In this document: positions 1-7,778 of the stretch, piece by piece
Layout of the letters: every line of letters starts with the position of its first letter
How positions within the stretch are numbered: position 1 is the stretch's first letter
Assembly: GCA_013177855.1 (NCBI GenBank)
Contig: JABLYA010000001.1
Span: forward strand, 1,715,573 to 1,779,572
DNA from: Ignavibacteria bacterium
GTDB taxonomy: Bacteria > Bacteroidota > Ignavibacteria > Ch128b
Reading direction: 5' to 3'
Length of the DNA stretch: 64,000 nt
Made by a program: the position numbers and the translations under genes
The notes under the pieces: model-generated
Seen by the model: the letters and a program-made list of their open reading frames with translations, nothing else
Database searches by the model: none
What the model was told of the DNA's origin: nothing

Positions 1-41
1 TTAACTTGTTATTGGTTAGATAAGATAAGGAATCTTTCATC

Positions 42-3000
42 TTGCAATCTTTAATAAGGACTTTTGTCATAACTCTTTTTCTAATTTTCATAACTATTCC
101 AGTTTCCGCGCAGACTCCCTCAGGTGATACTTATCTGCAAGGATTTTATTGGAATGTAATTCCAGGCGGTGTGTGGTGGGATTCTCTTTCTTCACTCGGA
201 TCAAAAATTAAAAGTGCAGGTTTTTCTGCGCTTTATATTCCACCGCCATCGAAAGGCGCAGGCGGTGGTTTTTCGATGGGCTATGATATTTACGATCATT
301 TTGATTTCGGGGAGTTTTATCAGAAAGGTTCTACTGAAACACGTTTTGGAAGCAGAGTAGAACTTGAAAGAATGGTTAATATTTTAAAATCAATTGGACT
401 TGATGTCTATGTTGATGTAGTTTTGAATCACACAGCTGGTGGAGAGCTAAAATCAAAAAACAATTGTCGAACCGATTCAGCATATCTGATTTTTAATTAT
501 CCATTTGGAAGCAAAAGATTTCCAAAGAATGCAAATTCATTCAATCCGAGTGAAAACAATAACTGCAATCAATCACCACCTTACAATGATAATTTCTTCT
601 CATTTGCTAATGACAACTGCACAGATTGTCCAGATGTTCGAGATAGTTTGATTGTTTGGGGAGCTTACTTAAAAAATCATTTCGGCTTCAGTGGCGCAAG
701 ATTAGATGCGGTCAAACATATAAATCCAATTTTCATTTCTCAATTCGTTAATCAAACATTTCCTTCAAGTTACATTGTTGCTGAATACATAGGAAGCGGA
801 GATGAAATTAGAAATTATTACAATCAACTCGCAGCAATGGGTGCAGGTAATGTCTCATTCTTTGATTTTCCACTTCGTTATACTTTGGCTGATATGTGTA
901 ATAATTCAGCTGGGACATTCGATATGCGATCACTTGATTATGCGGGGTTAATCTTTGGAAAAGGAATGTCTGGTTTTAATGTTTCTACTTTTGTTGAAAA
1001 TCATGATTTCGATCGCACAGGCTGGGATGGAACAATTGATACTGCAGTTGGTGGACATTCGCCCGTTTTTAGAGATAAACATTTAGGTTACGCGTTCATA
1101 CTTTTTTCTGAAGGAAGACCTTCTGTCTTTTTCAAAGATTATTTTGATTATGGTCTTGGACCTTTAATTGATACATTAATTTTTATTCGACATAAATTTT
1201 TAGGTGGAAGTACAACTTTAAGAAGTGGACTCGATCCTTATTACATTCGTCAAGATGGAAATCAAGATCAAAATCTTCTAGCTCAAGATATTTATGTTGC
1301 AAGAAGAAACGGCTGGCAAAATCAAATTGGAGGCTATATTGTAATAAATGATAATCCATCACAATGGATAGATGTTTGGGTAGATACGGATTTACCAGTT
1401 GGCACTGTTTATAAAGATTATACAGGTAAGGATGTAAATAAAGTTGTAGTTGGTCCCAAACCTGGCGGAACAAAAAATAGAATTAAATTGTGGGCTCCAC
1501 CAAGAAATTTTACGATTTACATTGCTGATACTTCACAACAAATAAATCATTCTCCAGTACTTAATAAAGTTGATAAACTAAACGCTTTTACTTTTTCAGA
1601 ACTTAAATATCAATTTCGAGCAAGTGATGTAAATAGAGATACATTGTTTTTTACATTCTCAAACCTTCCGATGTGGTTGAATTCAACTTCTCAGGGATTG
1701 ATTTCAGGAATTCCACAAATTGCTGATACTGGCATTTATCAAAACATTATTGTGGAAGTTAGTGATGGAAAAGGCGGAATTGACAGAGATACTTTTTCAA
1801 TTCAAGTCTATTTAAATCATTTTCCAGTTATACAAGAACTTGGTGATACAACAATTTTTATTACTGAACGATTGCAAAGACAACTTTTAGCAACTGATCC
1901 CGACAATGATACAATCTTCTTTGCTTTTATTCAGAAGCCTAATTGGCTAGGGATAGATACTCTTTCTGGAATTATAGCTGGAATTCCTTCACCTGAAGAT
2001 ACTGGCACTTATCAAATAATTTATCGAGCATATGACAGCAAAGGCGGCGCTGATACTTCATCGTTCAAAATTTTAGTGAAAGAGAAAAAAGATACTGTCA
2101 TTTACACTTACGGTAAACCAAAGATTGATGGAATTATTTCAATCGGTCAAAACGATTGGTTGCCAGAATGGTTGATTGTTGACGATCCAATCGGTGATTC
2201 AAGATGGACGCTGGTCAATGAATTTGACGATTTATTTTTCACTTATGATGCTGATAGCTTTTACATTGGTGCAAAATACACTCTTGTAAACAATACTCTT
2301 CAAATTTTTATTGATGCTGGTCAAGAAGATGGTGAAACAGATTTTAATAGTTATCGCGGATATATGGGTGCATTTCCCAGAAATTTCAGATTCAGACAGG
2401 AAGATAATATTGATCTATTGATTGCAGCCTGGAACAGAGAAAAACCAAGAATATTCAAAATAGTTGATTCTAATTCTTACGAGATAACTTCAAGTTGCTC
2501 GAGAGCTGGCACAACACAAGCTGAAGTCGCAATTGCATGGAATAATATTTATGGACTGGGTCCGGGACTTGTTCCGCCTTACACTAAATTGAAAATTGTC
2601 GCTGTTATCTCAGGTGGTGAGAATTGGGGCGCTGGTGACGCAGCTCCATCAAATTGTGATGTAGAATTATGTCCGCCCGGAAGTGATACTCTTTATCAAG
2701 GACCTGATAGTTTAATTACTCTTTACATTGCTGAGATTGATAAAAATGGCGATGGTATTCCCGATCCAACCATAACAATTACAACAGTAAGATTTGATAG
2801 TAAATTTAATCCTCAGATTGATGGTATCTATATTTCAGAAATTTATCCTAATCCTTTCAATTCCCAATCTAAAATTGATGTAATTATTACACACGAGACA
2901 GATCTTGAAATAAAAATTTTTGATATGCTTGGAAAAGAAATTTCTACTATTACAAAAGGTAAATACAGATCCGGGACTTATTCTTTCATAATTGATGGCT

Positions 3001-3083
3001 CCAATCTCTCAAGTGGAGTTTATTTTCTTAGAATTAAATCAAACGATAGAACTCAAATGAAAAAAATAATATTCATCAAGTAA
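42..3083 (+). CDS. Secreted GH13 alpha-amylase-family glycosidase with Ig-like repeats, CBM9-like domain and T9SS sorting domain
   Basis: Predicted extracellular enzyme acting on alpha-glucans. A signal peptide (about residues 1-23, ending VSAQ) is followed by a GH13 barrel with all four conserved regions: DVVLNH (125-130), GARLDAVKH with nucleophile D222, VAEYIG with acid/base E248, and VENHD with D322. After the barrel (to about residue 500) come two cadherin/He_PIG-like repeats (about 505-690, each with a SGIP or AGIP turn and a DTGTY-like strand), then a CBM9/DOMON-like domain (about 695-900), and a C-terminal T9SS sorting domain starting at YPNPFN. At 1013 residues it is roughly twice a simple amylase because of these added domains. 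The start is TTG at 42 with AAGGA about 10 bases upstream; I see no better ATG. The next gene follows after 13 bases, suggesting an operon. Substrate specificity (starch, maltodextrin or other alpha-glucan) cannot be settled from sequence alone. Confidence 0.9.
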   Translation: MQSLIRTFVITLFLIFITIPVSAQTPSGDTYLQGFYWNVIPGGVWWDSLSSLGSKIKSAGFSALYIPPPSKGAGGGFSMGYDIYDHFDFGEFYQKGSTETRFGSRVELERMVNILKSIGLDVYVDVVLNHTAGGELKSKNNCRTDSAYLIFNYPFGSKRFPKNANSFNPSENNNCNQSPPYNDNFFSFANDNCTDCPDVRDSLIVWGAYLKNHFGFSGARLDAVKHINPIFISQFVNQTFPSSYIVAEYIGSGDEIRNYYNQLAAMGAGNVSFFDFPLRYTLADMCNNSAGTFDMRSLDYAGLIFGKGMSGFNVSTFVENHDFDRTGWDGTIDTAVGGHSPVFRDKHLGYAFILFSEGRPSVFFKDYFDYGLGPLIDTLIFIRHKFLGGSTTLRSGLDPYYIRQDGNQDQNLLAQDIYVARRNGWQNQIGGYIVINDNPSQWIDVWVDTDLPVGTVYKDYTGKDVNKVVVGPKPGGTKNRIKLWAPPRNFTIYIADTSQQINHSPVLNKVDKLNAFTFSELKYQFRASDVNRDTLFFTFSNLPMWLNSTSQGLISGIPQIADTGIYQNIIVEVSDGKGGIDRDTFSIQVYLNHFPVIQELGDTTIFITERLQRQLLATDPDNDTIFFAFIQKPNWLGIDTLSGIIAGIPSPEDTGTYQIIYRAYDSKGGADTSSFKILVKEKKDTVIYTYGKPKIDGIISIGQNDWLPEWLIVDDPIGDSRWTLVNEFDDLFFTYDADSFYIGAKYTLVNNTLQIFIDAGQEDGETDFNSYRGYMGAFPRNFRFRQEDNIDLLIAAWNREKPRIFKIVDSNSYEITSSCSRAGTTQAEVAIAWNNIYGLGPGLVPPYTKLKIVAVISGGENWGAGDAAPSNCDVELCPPGSDTLYQGPDSLITLYIAEIDKNGDGIPDPTITITTVRFDSKFNPQIDGIYISEIYPNPFNSQSKIDVIITHETDLEIKIFDMLGKEISTITKGKYRSGTYSFIIDGSNLSSGVYFLRIKSNDRTQMKKIIFIK

Positions 3084-3096
3084 ATGGAGGTGCACA

Positions 3097-5835
3097 ATGA
3101 GAAAATCCACTTTATTCCTACTGACAATCTTTTTCGGTGTTTTATTTGCAACAACTTACAATACAATTATCATTGATGGTAATAATGATTTTCAATCTGA
3201 CGAAACTTTCTCAACTTCATCTTCAGGTTATACAGCTTATGTAACCTGGGATGCAAACAACATTTATCTCGGTTATTCAGGTAATGATATTGGAAGTGGT
3301 CAGTCAAGTACAAAATGGATTATCTTTTATTTCGATACTGATGCTCATTTAGATCCGACATATGGTGCAGGAACATTGAACGCAATTGGATTTAATACAC
3401 AAAATTGGACTTTGCCATTCAGAGCTGATTATATGATTCAAATACAAACTACAGGTGGATTTACAGCATTAAAGAGATATAATGGAACTGCATGGGTAGA
3501 TGTAACTCCACACAATATGCAAATCTTTGATAACGATGCAGCGAATTTTATTGAAATAAAAATTCCAAAGGCAAGCCTGAATAATCCAGAAAAAATTTAT
3601 GTTTTAGGATATTTTGTCAATGAGCAAAGCGGCGGCGAGTGGACCTACGCAAGTTTCCCTGATAACTCATTAAGAGGTGGTGATGGTTATAAAAATCCAG
3701 GTTACTTTGATCACTGGTATGGATTCGAATTAACGAATAATGTTTCTCCCAACGCTCCAGTACATTATGATAATAAAGAATTTTTGAAATGGGATATACG
3801 ACTCGGTGCATCTATTACATCGGCCGGATTAACAGATAATAACAACTACGCTGGTCTTGCATTAAACGCAACTGACGGCTATGATCCAAATGTTGATTTA
3901 GCAAAACCTCCAGCACCACCATCAAATTATGTTTATCTTGCTTTCCCTCATTCAGATTGGATTAACCAGCTTGGTCCTAATTATTACAGAGATATAAAAG
4001 CAAATCGACAACTTGATACTTCAACTGTGAGCTGGGACTTTTTTATTGCAACTGATAAAACAAATTCAACAGTCACAATTTCCGTAAGTGAGTTTAATGA
4101 TGTACCATCAAACTATGATATATACATAAACGATTTGACAGCAAATGTTTTACATAATGTTAGAACAAGTGGAAACTATAGTTACAATTCAGGTACTGGA
4201 GGAACGCGCAACTTCAAGCTGGTTGTTGGAAAGTATGTTCCGAATTTGCAAACAATTACAACATTAAATTTTGGAAATGTTAAGCTTGAATATGATTCAA
4301 TCAAATCCTTTACTGTTCAAAACACAGGTCTTGAAGCATTAACAATTACCAATCTTCAAATCACCGGTAATTATCAGCTTGTTGGTGCAACAACTCCTAT
4401 TAATATTCCTGCTGGTGGAAGCACAAATCTTACAGTAAAATTTACGCCTCTCTCTCTTGGAACAAATTCTGGAACATTAACAATCACAAGCAACGATCCT
4501 GACACTCCAAATTATTTAGTTCAGCTGACAGGTGAAGGAATAAAACCTACAATAACCAAAAAATTTGCACCAGGCTGGAATCTTGTTGGACTTCCACTTT
4601 ATCCAGCCAGTCCATTAAAAGACTCTGTTTTTGGATCTTTTTCAACAAGCTATGTTCTTTTTAAATATTCAAATGGAAGTTACATACCTTCTGACTCAGT
4701 TTTAATTGGAAGAGGTTACTGGTTAGGATTAGAAGATACAATGTATTTTTCAATGACAGGTATGCCTGTACTTTCAGATACTTTAATTCCTTTAACTACT
4801 GGTTGGAATTTGATTTCACTCTTGTATCTGAAAGATCTAAGAAAATCCAATCTTCAAATAAAAAACAACACAACAATTCTTTCGCTTGATGATGCAGTTG
4901 CCCAGGGCTGGGTTCAGGGTAATTTGTTTGCATTTTCAAAGGCTACTAATTCATATGTTTCAATCGATACTATGGATCAATTCTTGGGTTATTGGTTCGC
5001 TGCACTTGTTAGTGGATTGGAATTGAAATTTGTCAAATCACAAACTATTGGATCATTGCCAAAGATTAAACAAGATTATATTGACGAAAGAAATTGGAAG
5101 TTTAATCTTGTTGCAAGTAATTCGCTCTCGAGAGATGATTTATTTTATTTTGGACTAAATGAAAATGCAACAACCGGGTTTGATAATTCATTCGATAATG
5201 CAAAACCGCCAATTAATCCAAATGATAGTGCAGTAGAGATTTATTTCAGAAGAAATAATTGGAATCCTTTATTCACCAAATATCTTTCAGATGTTCGAAG
5301 ATTTTCGGCAAATCAAGTTTATTTATGGGATTTTGAATTCCACTCAAAACGAGCTGAACAATCAACGATTAGCTGGAAAAATCTAAGCGAAAATTTCCCA
5401 GCTGAATTTTTAAATCAATATTACTTCTTGCTTATTGATTCAACAAACAACCGAACTGTTAATATGAAAAACACTACCAGTTACACATTCAATCATAATG
5501 GAGATGTTACAAAATTTGCCGTAAAATTTGGAAAGCTGACTGATGTTGAGAATAATCCAATAAAATTTGATTATAAACTTTCTCAGAATTATCCTAATCC
5601 ATTTAATCCAACGACAAAAGTTACTTTTTCTGTAAAAGAGAAATCTTTTGTCAATATCTCACTCTTCAATATGCTGGGTAAAGAAGTCGCAAATCTTGTT
5701 TTCGAAGAAAAAAATCCGGGTGAATATGAGATTGAGATTGATGCAAATAAACTTGGTTTAGTAAGTGGAGTTTATTTTTACAAAATGGTATCAAAAGATT
5801 TTGTTTCTATCAAAAAAATGATTTATCTGAAATAA
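3097..5835 (+). CDS. T9SS-secreted protein with CBM9-like and choice-of-anchor D (ASPM/SPD-2/Hydin-type) domains
   Basis: Secreted, probably surface-attached protein of unknown function. It has a short signal peptide (about residues 1-19). Residues 20-200 form a CBM9/DOMON-like beta-sandwich, recognisable from IIIDGNND, YVTWDANNIYLGYSGND and the FYFDTD strand, similar to the module in the preceding amylase. About residues 385-485 are an ASPM/SPD-2/Hydin-like Ig fold (LNFGNV, FTVQNTGLEALTI, SGTLTITSNDPD), the choice-of-anchor D type common in these bacteria. The C-terminus is a T9SS sorting domain with SQNYPNPFNPTTKV and ends in KKMIYLK. The middle has two WN-rich repeats (GWNLVGLPLYP, GWNLISLLYLK). 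The start follows a strong SD (GGAGGTG). No catalytic motif was recognised. Being 13 bases after the amylase, it may help bind or display the same substrate; this is inference. Confidence 0.82.
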   Translation: MRKSTLFLLTIFFGVLFATTYNTIIIDGNNDFQSDETFSTSSSGYTAYVTWDANNIYLGYSGNDIGSGQSSTKWIIFYFDTDAHLDPTYGAGTLNAIGFNTQNWTLPFRADYMIQIQTTGGFTALKRYNGTAWVDVTPHNMQIFDNDAANFIEIKIPKASLNNPEKIYVLGYFVNEQSGGEWTYASFPDNSLRGGDGYKNPGYFDHWYGFELTNNVSPNAPVHYDNKEFLKWDIRLGASITSAGLTDNNNYAGLALNATDGYDPNVDLAKPPAPPSNYVYLAFPHSDWINQLGPNYYRDIKANRQLDTSTVSWDFFIATDKTNSTVTISVSEFNDVPSNYDIYINDLTANVLHNVRTSGNYSYNSGTGGTRNFKLVVGKYVPNLQTITTLNFGNVKLEYDSIKSFTVQNTGLEALTITNLQITGNYQLVGATTPINIPAGGSTNLTVKFTPLSLGTNSGTLTITSNDPDTPNYLVQLTGEGIKPTITKKFAPGWNLVGLPLYPASPLKDSVFGSFSTSYVLFKYSNGSYIPSDSVLIGRGYWLGLEDTMYFSMTGMPVLSDTLIPLTTGWNLISLLYLKDLRKSNLQIKNNTTILSLDDAVAQGWVQGNLFAFSKATNSYVSIDTMDQFLGYWFAALVSGLELKFVKSQTIGSLPKIKQDYIDERNWKFNLVASNSLSRDDLFYFGLNENATTGFDNSFDNAKPPINPNDSAVEIYFRRNNWNPLFTKYLSDVRRFSANQVYLWDFEFHSKRAEQSTISWKNLSENFPAEFLNQYYFLLIDSTNNRTVNMKNTTSYTFNHNGDVTKFAVKFGKLTDVENNPIKFDYKLSQNYPNPFNPTTKVTFSVKEKSFVNISLFNMLGKEVANLVFEEKNPGEYEIEIDANKLGLVSGVYFYKMVSKDFVSIKKMIYLK

Positions 5836-5844
5836 GATCCTTTC

Positions 5845-5887
5845 AAGGCTGTGAAGCTAATATTTAGCGTTCACAGCCTTTCCCCTT
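5845..5887 (+). terminator. Intrinsic terminator after the two-gene T9SS cargo unit
   Basis: An 11-bp inverted repeat, AAGGCTGTGAA (5845-5855) and TTCACAGCCTT (5870-5880), has an inner stem GCTAA/TTAGC and one bulged G. It is followed by TCCCCTT, a weak T tract. It lies 10 bases after the stop codon of the upstream gene. Confidence 0.75.
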
Positions 5888-5962
5888 AAATTTGCCTTAA
5901 TATCCGATTTGATAATGTGAAGTAATTTTTCCAATTTTATTTAAAAATGATACAATTAATAA

Positions 5963-6517
5963 ATGAGTAGAGAAAAAAGCTACAACCTGCTTTTCATAGA
6001 TAGAATTAAGAGCGGTGATGAAGAAGCCTTCAAAGAGTTTTTCTTTGATCATTATAATGATGTGTTTCGTTTTATTTATCGGATGACGCATAATAGAGAA
6101 GTAGCAAAAGATTTAACTCAAGATACCTTTCTTAATTTTTATAATTCATTAAATAAACTTAACTCATCAATACCTCCAAATTATTATTTATTCAGGATCG
6201 CAAGGAATCTAACTTTGAATTTTTTAACAAGAAAAGAATTAGTTTCAAATTTTGACCCCGATGATGAAAATTCAATAAATGCTTTTTTTGAAAATCCAGA
6301 AAATGATTATACATATAACTTTGTTGAAGATGATATTAAAAAGGCAATTGAAACTTTGCCAAATCGTTGTAGAGCGGTTTTTGTTTTAAGCAGATATCAT
6401 AATTTATCTTATCAAGAAATTTCAGAAACGCTTGAAATTTCGCTTCAAACAGTCAAAAATCAAATCAACAAAGCCATCGCAATACTTCGTAAAAAACTTT
6501 CTCATTATCTCGACTGA
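5963..6517 (+). CDS. ECF-type RNA polymerase sigma factor (RpoE-like)
   Basis: Group IV sigma factor that would direct RNA polymerase to a stress or envelope regulon. Region 2 lies at about residues 22-70 (FRFIYRMTHNREVAKDLTQD, the RDVAEDLTQD-like helix that contacts -10 DNA and core). Region 4 is at about 130-184 (LPNRCRAVFVLSRYHNLSY, then the helix-turn-helix EISETLEISLQTVKNQI). At 184 residues it has the normal family length. No anti-sigma gene with a membrane segment is adjacent; the next gene, 9 bases downstream, is an eIF2B-like protein. The start ATG has no strong SD in front. The linker between regions 2 and 4 is acidic and Asn-rich, as is common in this group. Its target promoters are unknown. 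Confidence 0.88.
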   Translation: MSREKSYNLLFIDRIKSGDEEAFKEFFFDHYNDVFRFIYRMTHNREVAKDLTQDTFLNFYNSLNKLNSSIPPNYYLFRIARNLTLNFLTRKELVSNFDPDDENSINAFFENPENDYTYNFVEDDIKKAIETLPNRCRAVFVLSRYHNLSYQEISETLEISLQTVKNQINKAIAILRKKLSHYLD

Positions 6518-6526
6518 TATTGGTTG

Positions 6527-7324
6527 ATGCCAGAAACTATTAAGTCATTATTAAAATCACTCTCTCCTAAAACTTATAATTCTGTAAAGGGAATTATCTC
6601 AGATTATTCTTCTGGTAGTCAAGAATTAAATGAAAAAATTTTACTGTTGCTTTTAAAGTCCCGCAGTGTTAAGACGCTTAAGAATTTAATTTTGATTTTC
6701 AGAGAAGTTTTCACGCAATTTGCTGCGATTCTTTATACACTTGGCAAAGTTGAGCAAAAATTAGAAAAGAGCAATCTTGAAGATGTGAAAAGTTATATTC
6801 GAGCTCTACTTAATCAACAAGAGTTAAGAATTCAGAAGCTTTACGGTAAATTTAGAAGGAAAATTTCTAAAGGCATTCGAATACTCACTTTTTCAAACAG
6901 CTATACTTGCTTTAAGCTATTTGAAAAAATTCAATCAGAAGGATTTGATCCTGAATTTTATATTCCTGTTTCAAATCCAGGTGGTGAGGGGAAATTGCTT
7001 TTTATAAAACTAAAACAATTAGGAGCTAAATGCATTTTAATTCAGGATAAAGAAATTGAAAGAGTGATTTCTGAAGTGGATATTGTTATAACTGGTGCAG
7101 ATAAAATTATTCAGAACAAATATTTTATTAATAAGTTAGGCACCAAGCGACTTGCATTACTCGCAAAGAAGCACTCCAAGCCATTTTATCTTATAGCGTT
7201 AAAAGAAAAAGTTCTGAAAGAGGGGATTTTTACTGAGAGTGAAAAAACACCATTAAGAAAGAAAGACAAAATATTATTTGAAAGAGTGGAAATAGCTTTT
7301 GTTACGGAAATTTTTATTGCTTAG
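6527..7324 (+). CDS. eIF2B alpha/beta/delta-like (MtnA / ribose-1,5-bisphosphate isomerase superfamily) protein
   Basis: The C-terminal half resembles the eIF2B/MtnA superfamily: ISKGIRILTFSNS (first strand and loop), NPGGEGKLLFIKLKQLG (in place of the usual ERPxxxG loop), DIVITGADKII with the conserved GAD, and INKLGTKRLALLAKKHSKPF, matching the NKIGT...LA...PFY signature. The N-terminal 110 residues are predominantly helical, as in eIF2B subunits. At 266 residues it is shorter than MtnA (about 340). The conserved Arg-Pro of the sugar-phosphate loop appears replaced by Asn-Pro, so isomerase activity is doubtful. TTG at 6524 immediately precedes ATG 6527; I prefer the ATG. It is probably co-transcribed with the ECF sigma gene. 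The function is unknown: a sugar-phosphate-binding regulator or a divergent isomerase are both possible. Confidence 0.65.
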   Translation: MPETIKSLLKSLSPKTYNSVKGIISDYSSGSQELNEKILLLLLKSRSVKTLKNLILIFREVFTQFAAILYTLGKVEQKLEKSNLEDVKSYIRALLNQQELRIQKLYGKFRRKISKGIRILTFSNSYTCFKLFEKIQSEGFDPEFYIPVSNPGGEGKLLFIKLKQLGAKCILIQDKEIERVISEVDIVITGADKIIQNKYFINKLGTKRLALLAKKHSKPFYLIALKEKVLKEGIFTESEKTPLRKKDKILFERVEIAFVTEIFIA

Positions 7325-7333
7325 AGTTGGTTT

Positions 7334-7373
7334 AAAAAAAGAACTGCCAAGGTGGAGGGCAAACCTTGGCAGT
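7334..7373 (-). terminator. Rho-independent terminator reading on the minus strand
   Basis: A perfect 10-bp stem with an 11-base loop is followed, in the minus direction only, by TC plus seven Ts. On the plus strand the bases after the stem (GTAGAGTTACG) contain no T run, so it is a poor terminator for the upstream eIF2B-like gene. This orientation is the main argument for a minus-strand transcript in this gap. Confidence 0.7.
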
Positions 7374-7456
7374 GTAGAGTTACGTTTTAGTGGAGGGCAA
7401 TAAGGGTAACACAGATAAGGGTAGTAACTTCAACTTTTAGGAGAACTCAAATGATA
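7334..7456 (-). ncRNA. Candidate small RNA with two anti-Shine-Dalgarno GCCCTCCAC motifs
   Basis: The gap between 7324 and the suf genes holds a strong hairpin whose T tract lies on the minus strand: ACTGCCAAGG (7373-7364), an 11-base loop, CCTTGGCAGT (7352-7343), then TC and seven Ts (7340-7334). A minus-strand transcript ending here would carry the 9-base motif GCCCTCCAC twice, once running into the terminator loop (complement of 7352-7360) and once upstream (complement of 7390-7398). It would also carry TACCCTTAT twice (complements of 7400-7408 and 7415-7423). CCCTCC is complementary to Shine-Dalgarno sequences, as in C-rich-loop riboregulators. The 5' end is placed only by a sigma-54-like TGGCAC-N5-TTGA element at 7481-7467. 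I see no minus-strand ORF here. The existence, ends and function of this RNA are inferred. Confidence 0.38.
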
Positions 7457-7466
7457 TTTTTAAAGG

Positions 7467-7481
7467 TCAATATCTGTGCCA
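7467..7481 (-). promoter_or_regulatory. Possible sigma-54-type -24/-12 element for the candidate small RNA
   Basis: On the minus strand TGGCAC (7481-7476) is followed after 5 bases by TTGA (7470-7467). The GG-to-G spacing fits the GG-N10-GC rule, but the -12 C is replaced by A. Only the -24 half is convincing. An NtrC-type activator is encoded at 58345-59736, so sigma-54 is probably present in this organism. Confidence 0.25.
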
Positions 7482-7700
7482 GCTAAAAAATTGAGATTTT
7501 TTGAGAAAATATTGAGAGTTTAGATTTATAATTCTCAAATATGATAATGGGGTTTTCAAAATTGTGAGAAAATTTTAGAAATCATCATTTCAGCCAAATA
7601 TTATTTCAATCTTAAATAATTGATAATTGAAGTTCAAAAAGCTAATTAATTTGATTTAGGTGACAAGATTTTGAGAACTTTTTTTGGTAGTATTTGGTTT

Positions 7701-7734
7701 TAATCTTGACTAAATTGTAAAGATTACCTAAACT
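7701..7734 (+). promoter_or_regulatory. Probable suf operon promoter with an embedded inverted repeat
   Basis: TTGACT (7706-7711), a 17-base spacer and TAAACT (7729-7734) make a sigma-70-like promoter about 45 bases upstream of the preferred sufB start. The inverted repeat TAATCTT (7701-7707) / AAGATTA (7720-7726) overlaps the -35 and spacer, where a repressor would block polymerase. A wider pair, TTAGGT (7656-7661) / ACCTAA (7726-7731), flanks it. The obvious candidate binder is the Rrf2 protein encoded at the end of the operon. No experiment is implied; the assignment rests on position and symmetry. Confidence 0.42.
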
Positions 7735-7778
7735 TGAATTCCAAAACAATGAAAATTAAACCATATCCGGAGGATAAA

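Noticed and set aside
1183-1473. Minus-strand ORF inside the amylase gene
   Set aside because: A shadow frame: the plus-strand gene has conserved catalytic motifs, while the antisense protein is low-complexity (Leu/His/Phe-rich) without SD.
3617-3811. Minus-strand ORF in the second T9SS gene
   Set aside because: Antisense shadow, His/Ser/Leu-rich; the plus frame has continuous domain structure.
7343-7373. Hairpin as a terminator for the plus-strand eIF2B-like gene
   Set aside because: No T run follows on the plus strand (GTAGAGTTACG); the T tract is on the minus strand, so I assigned it there.
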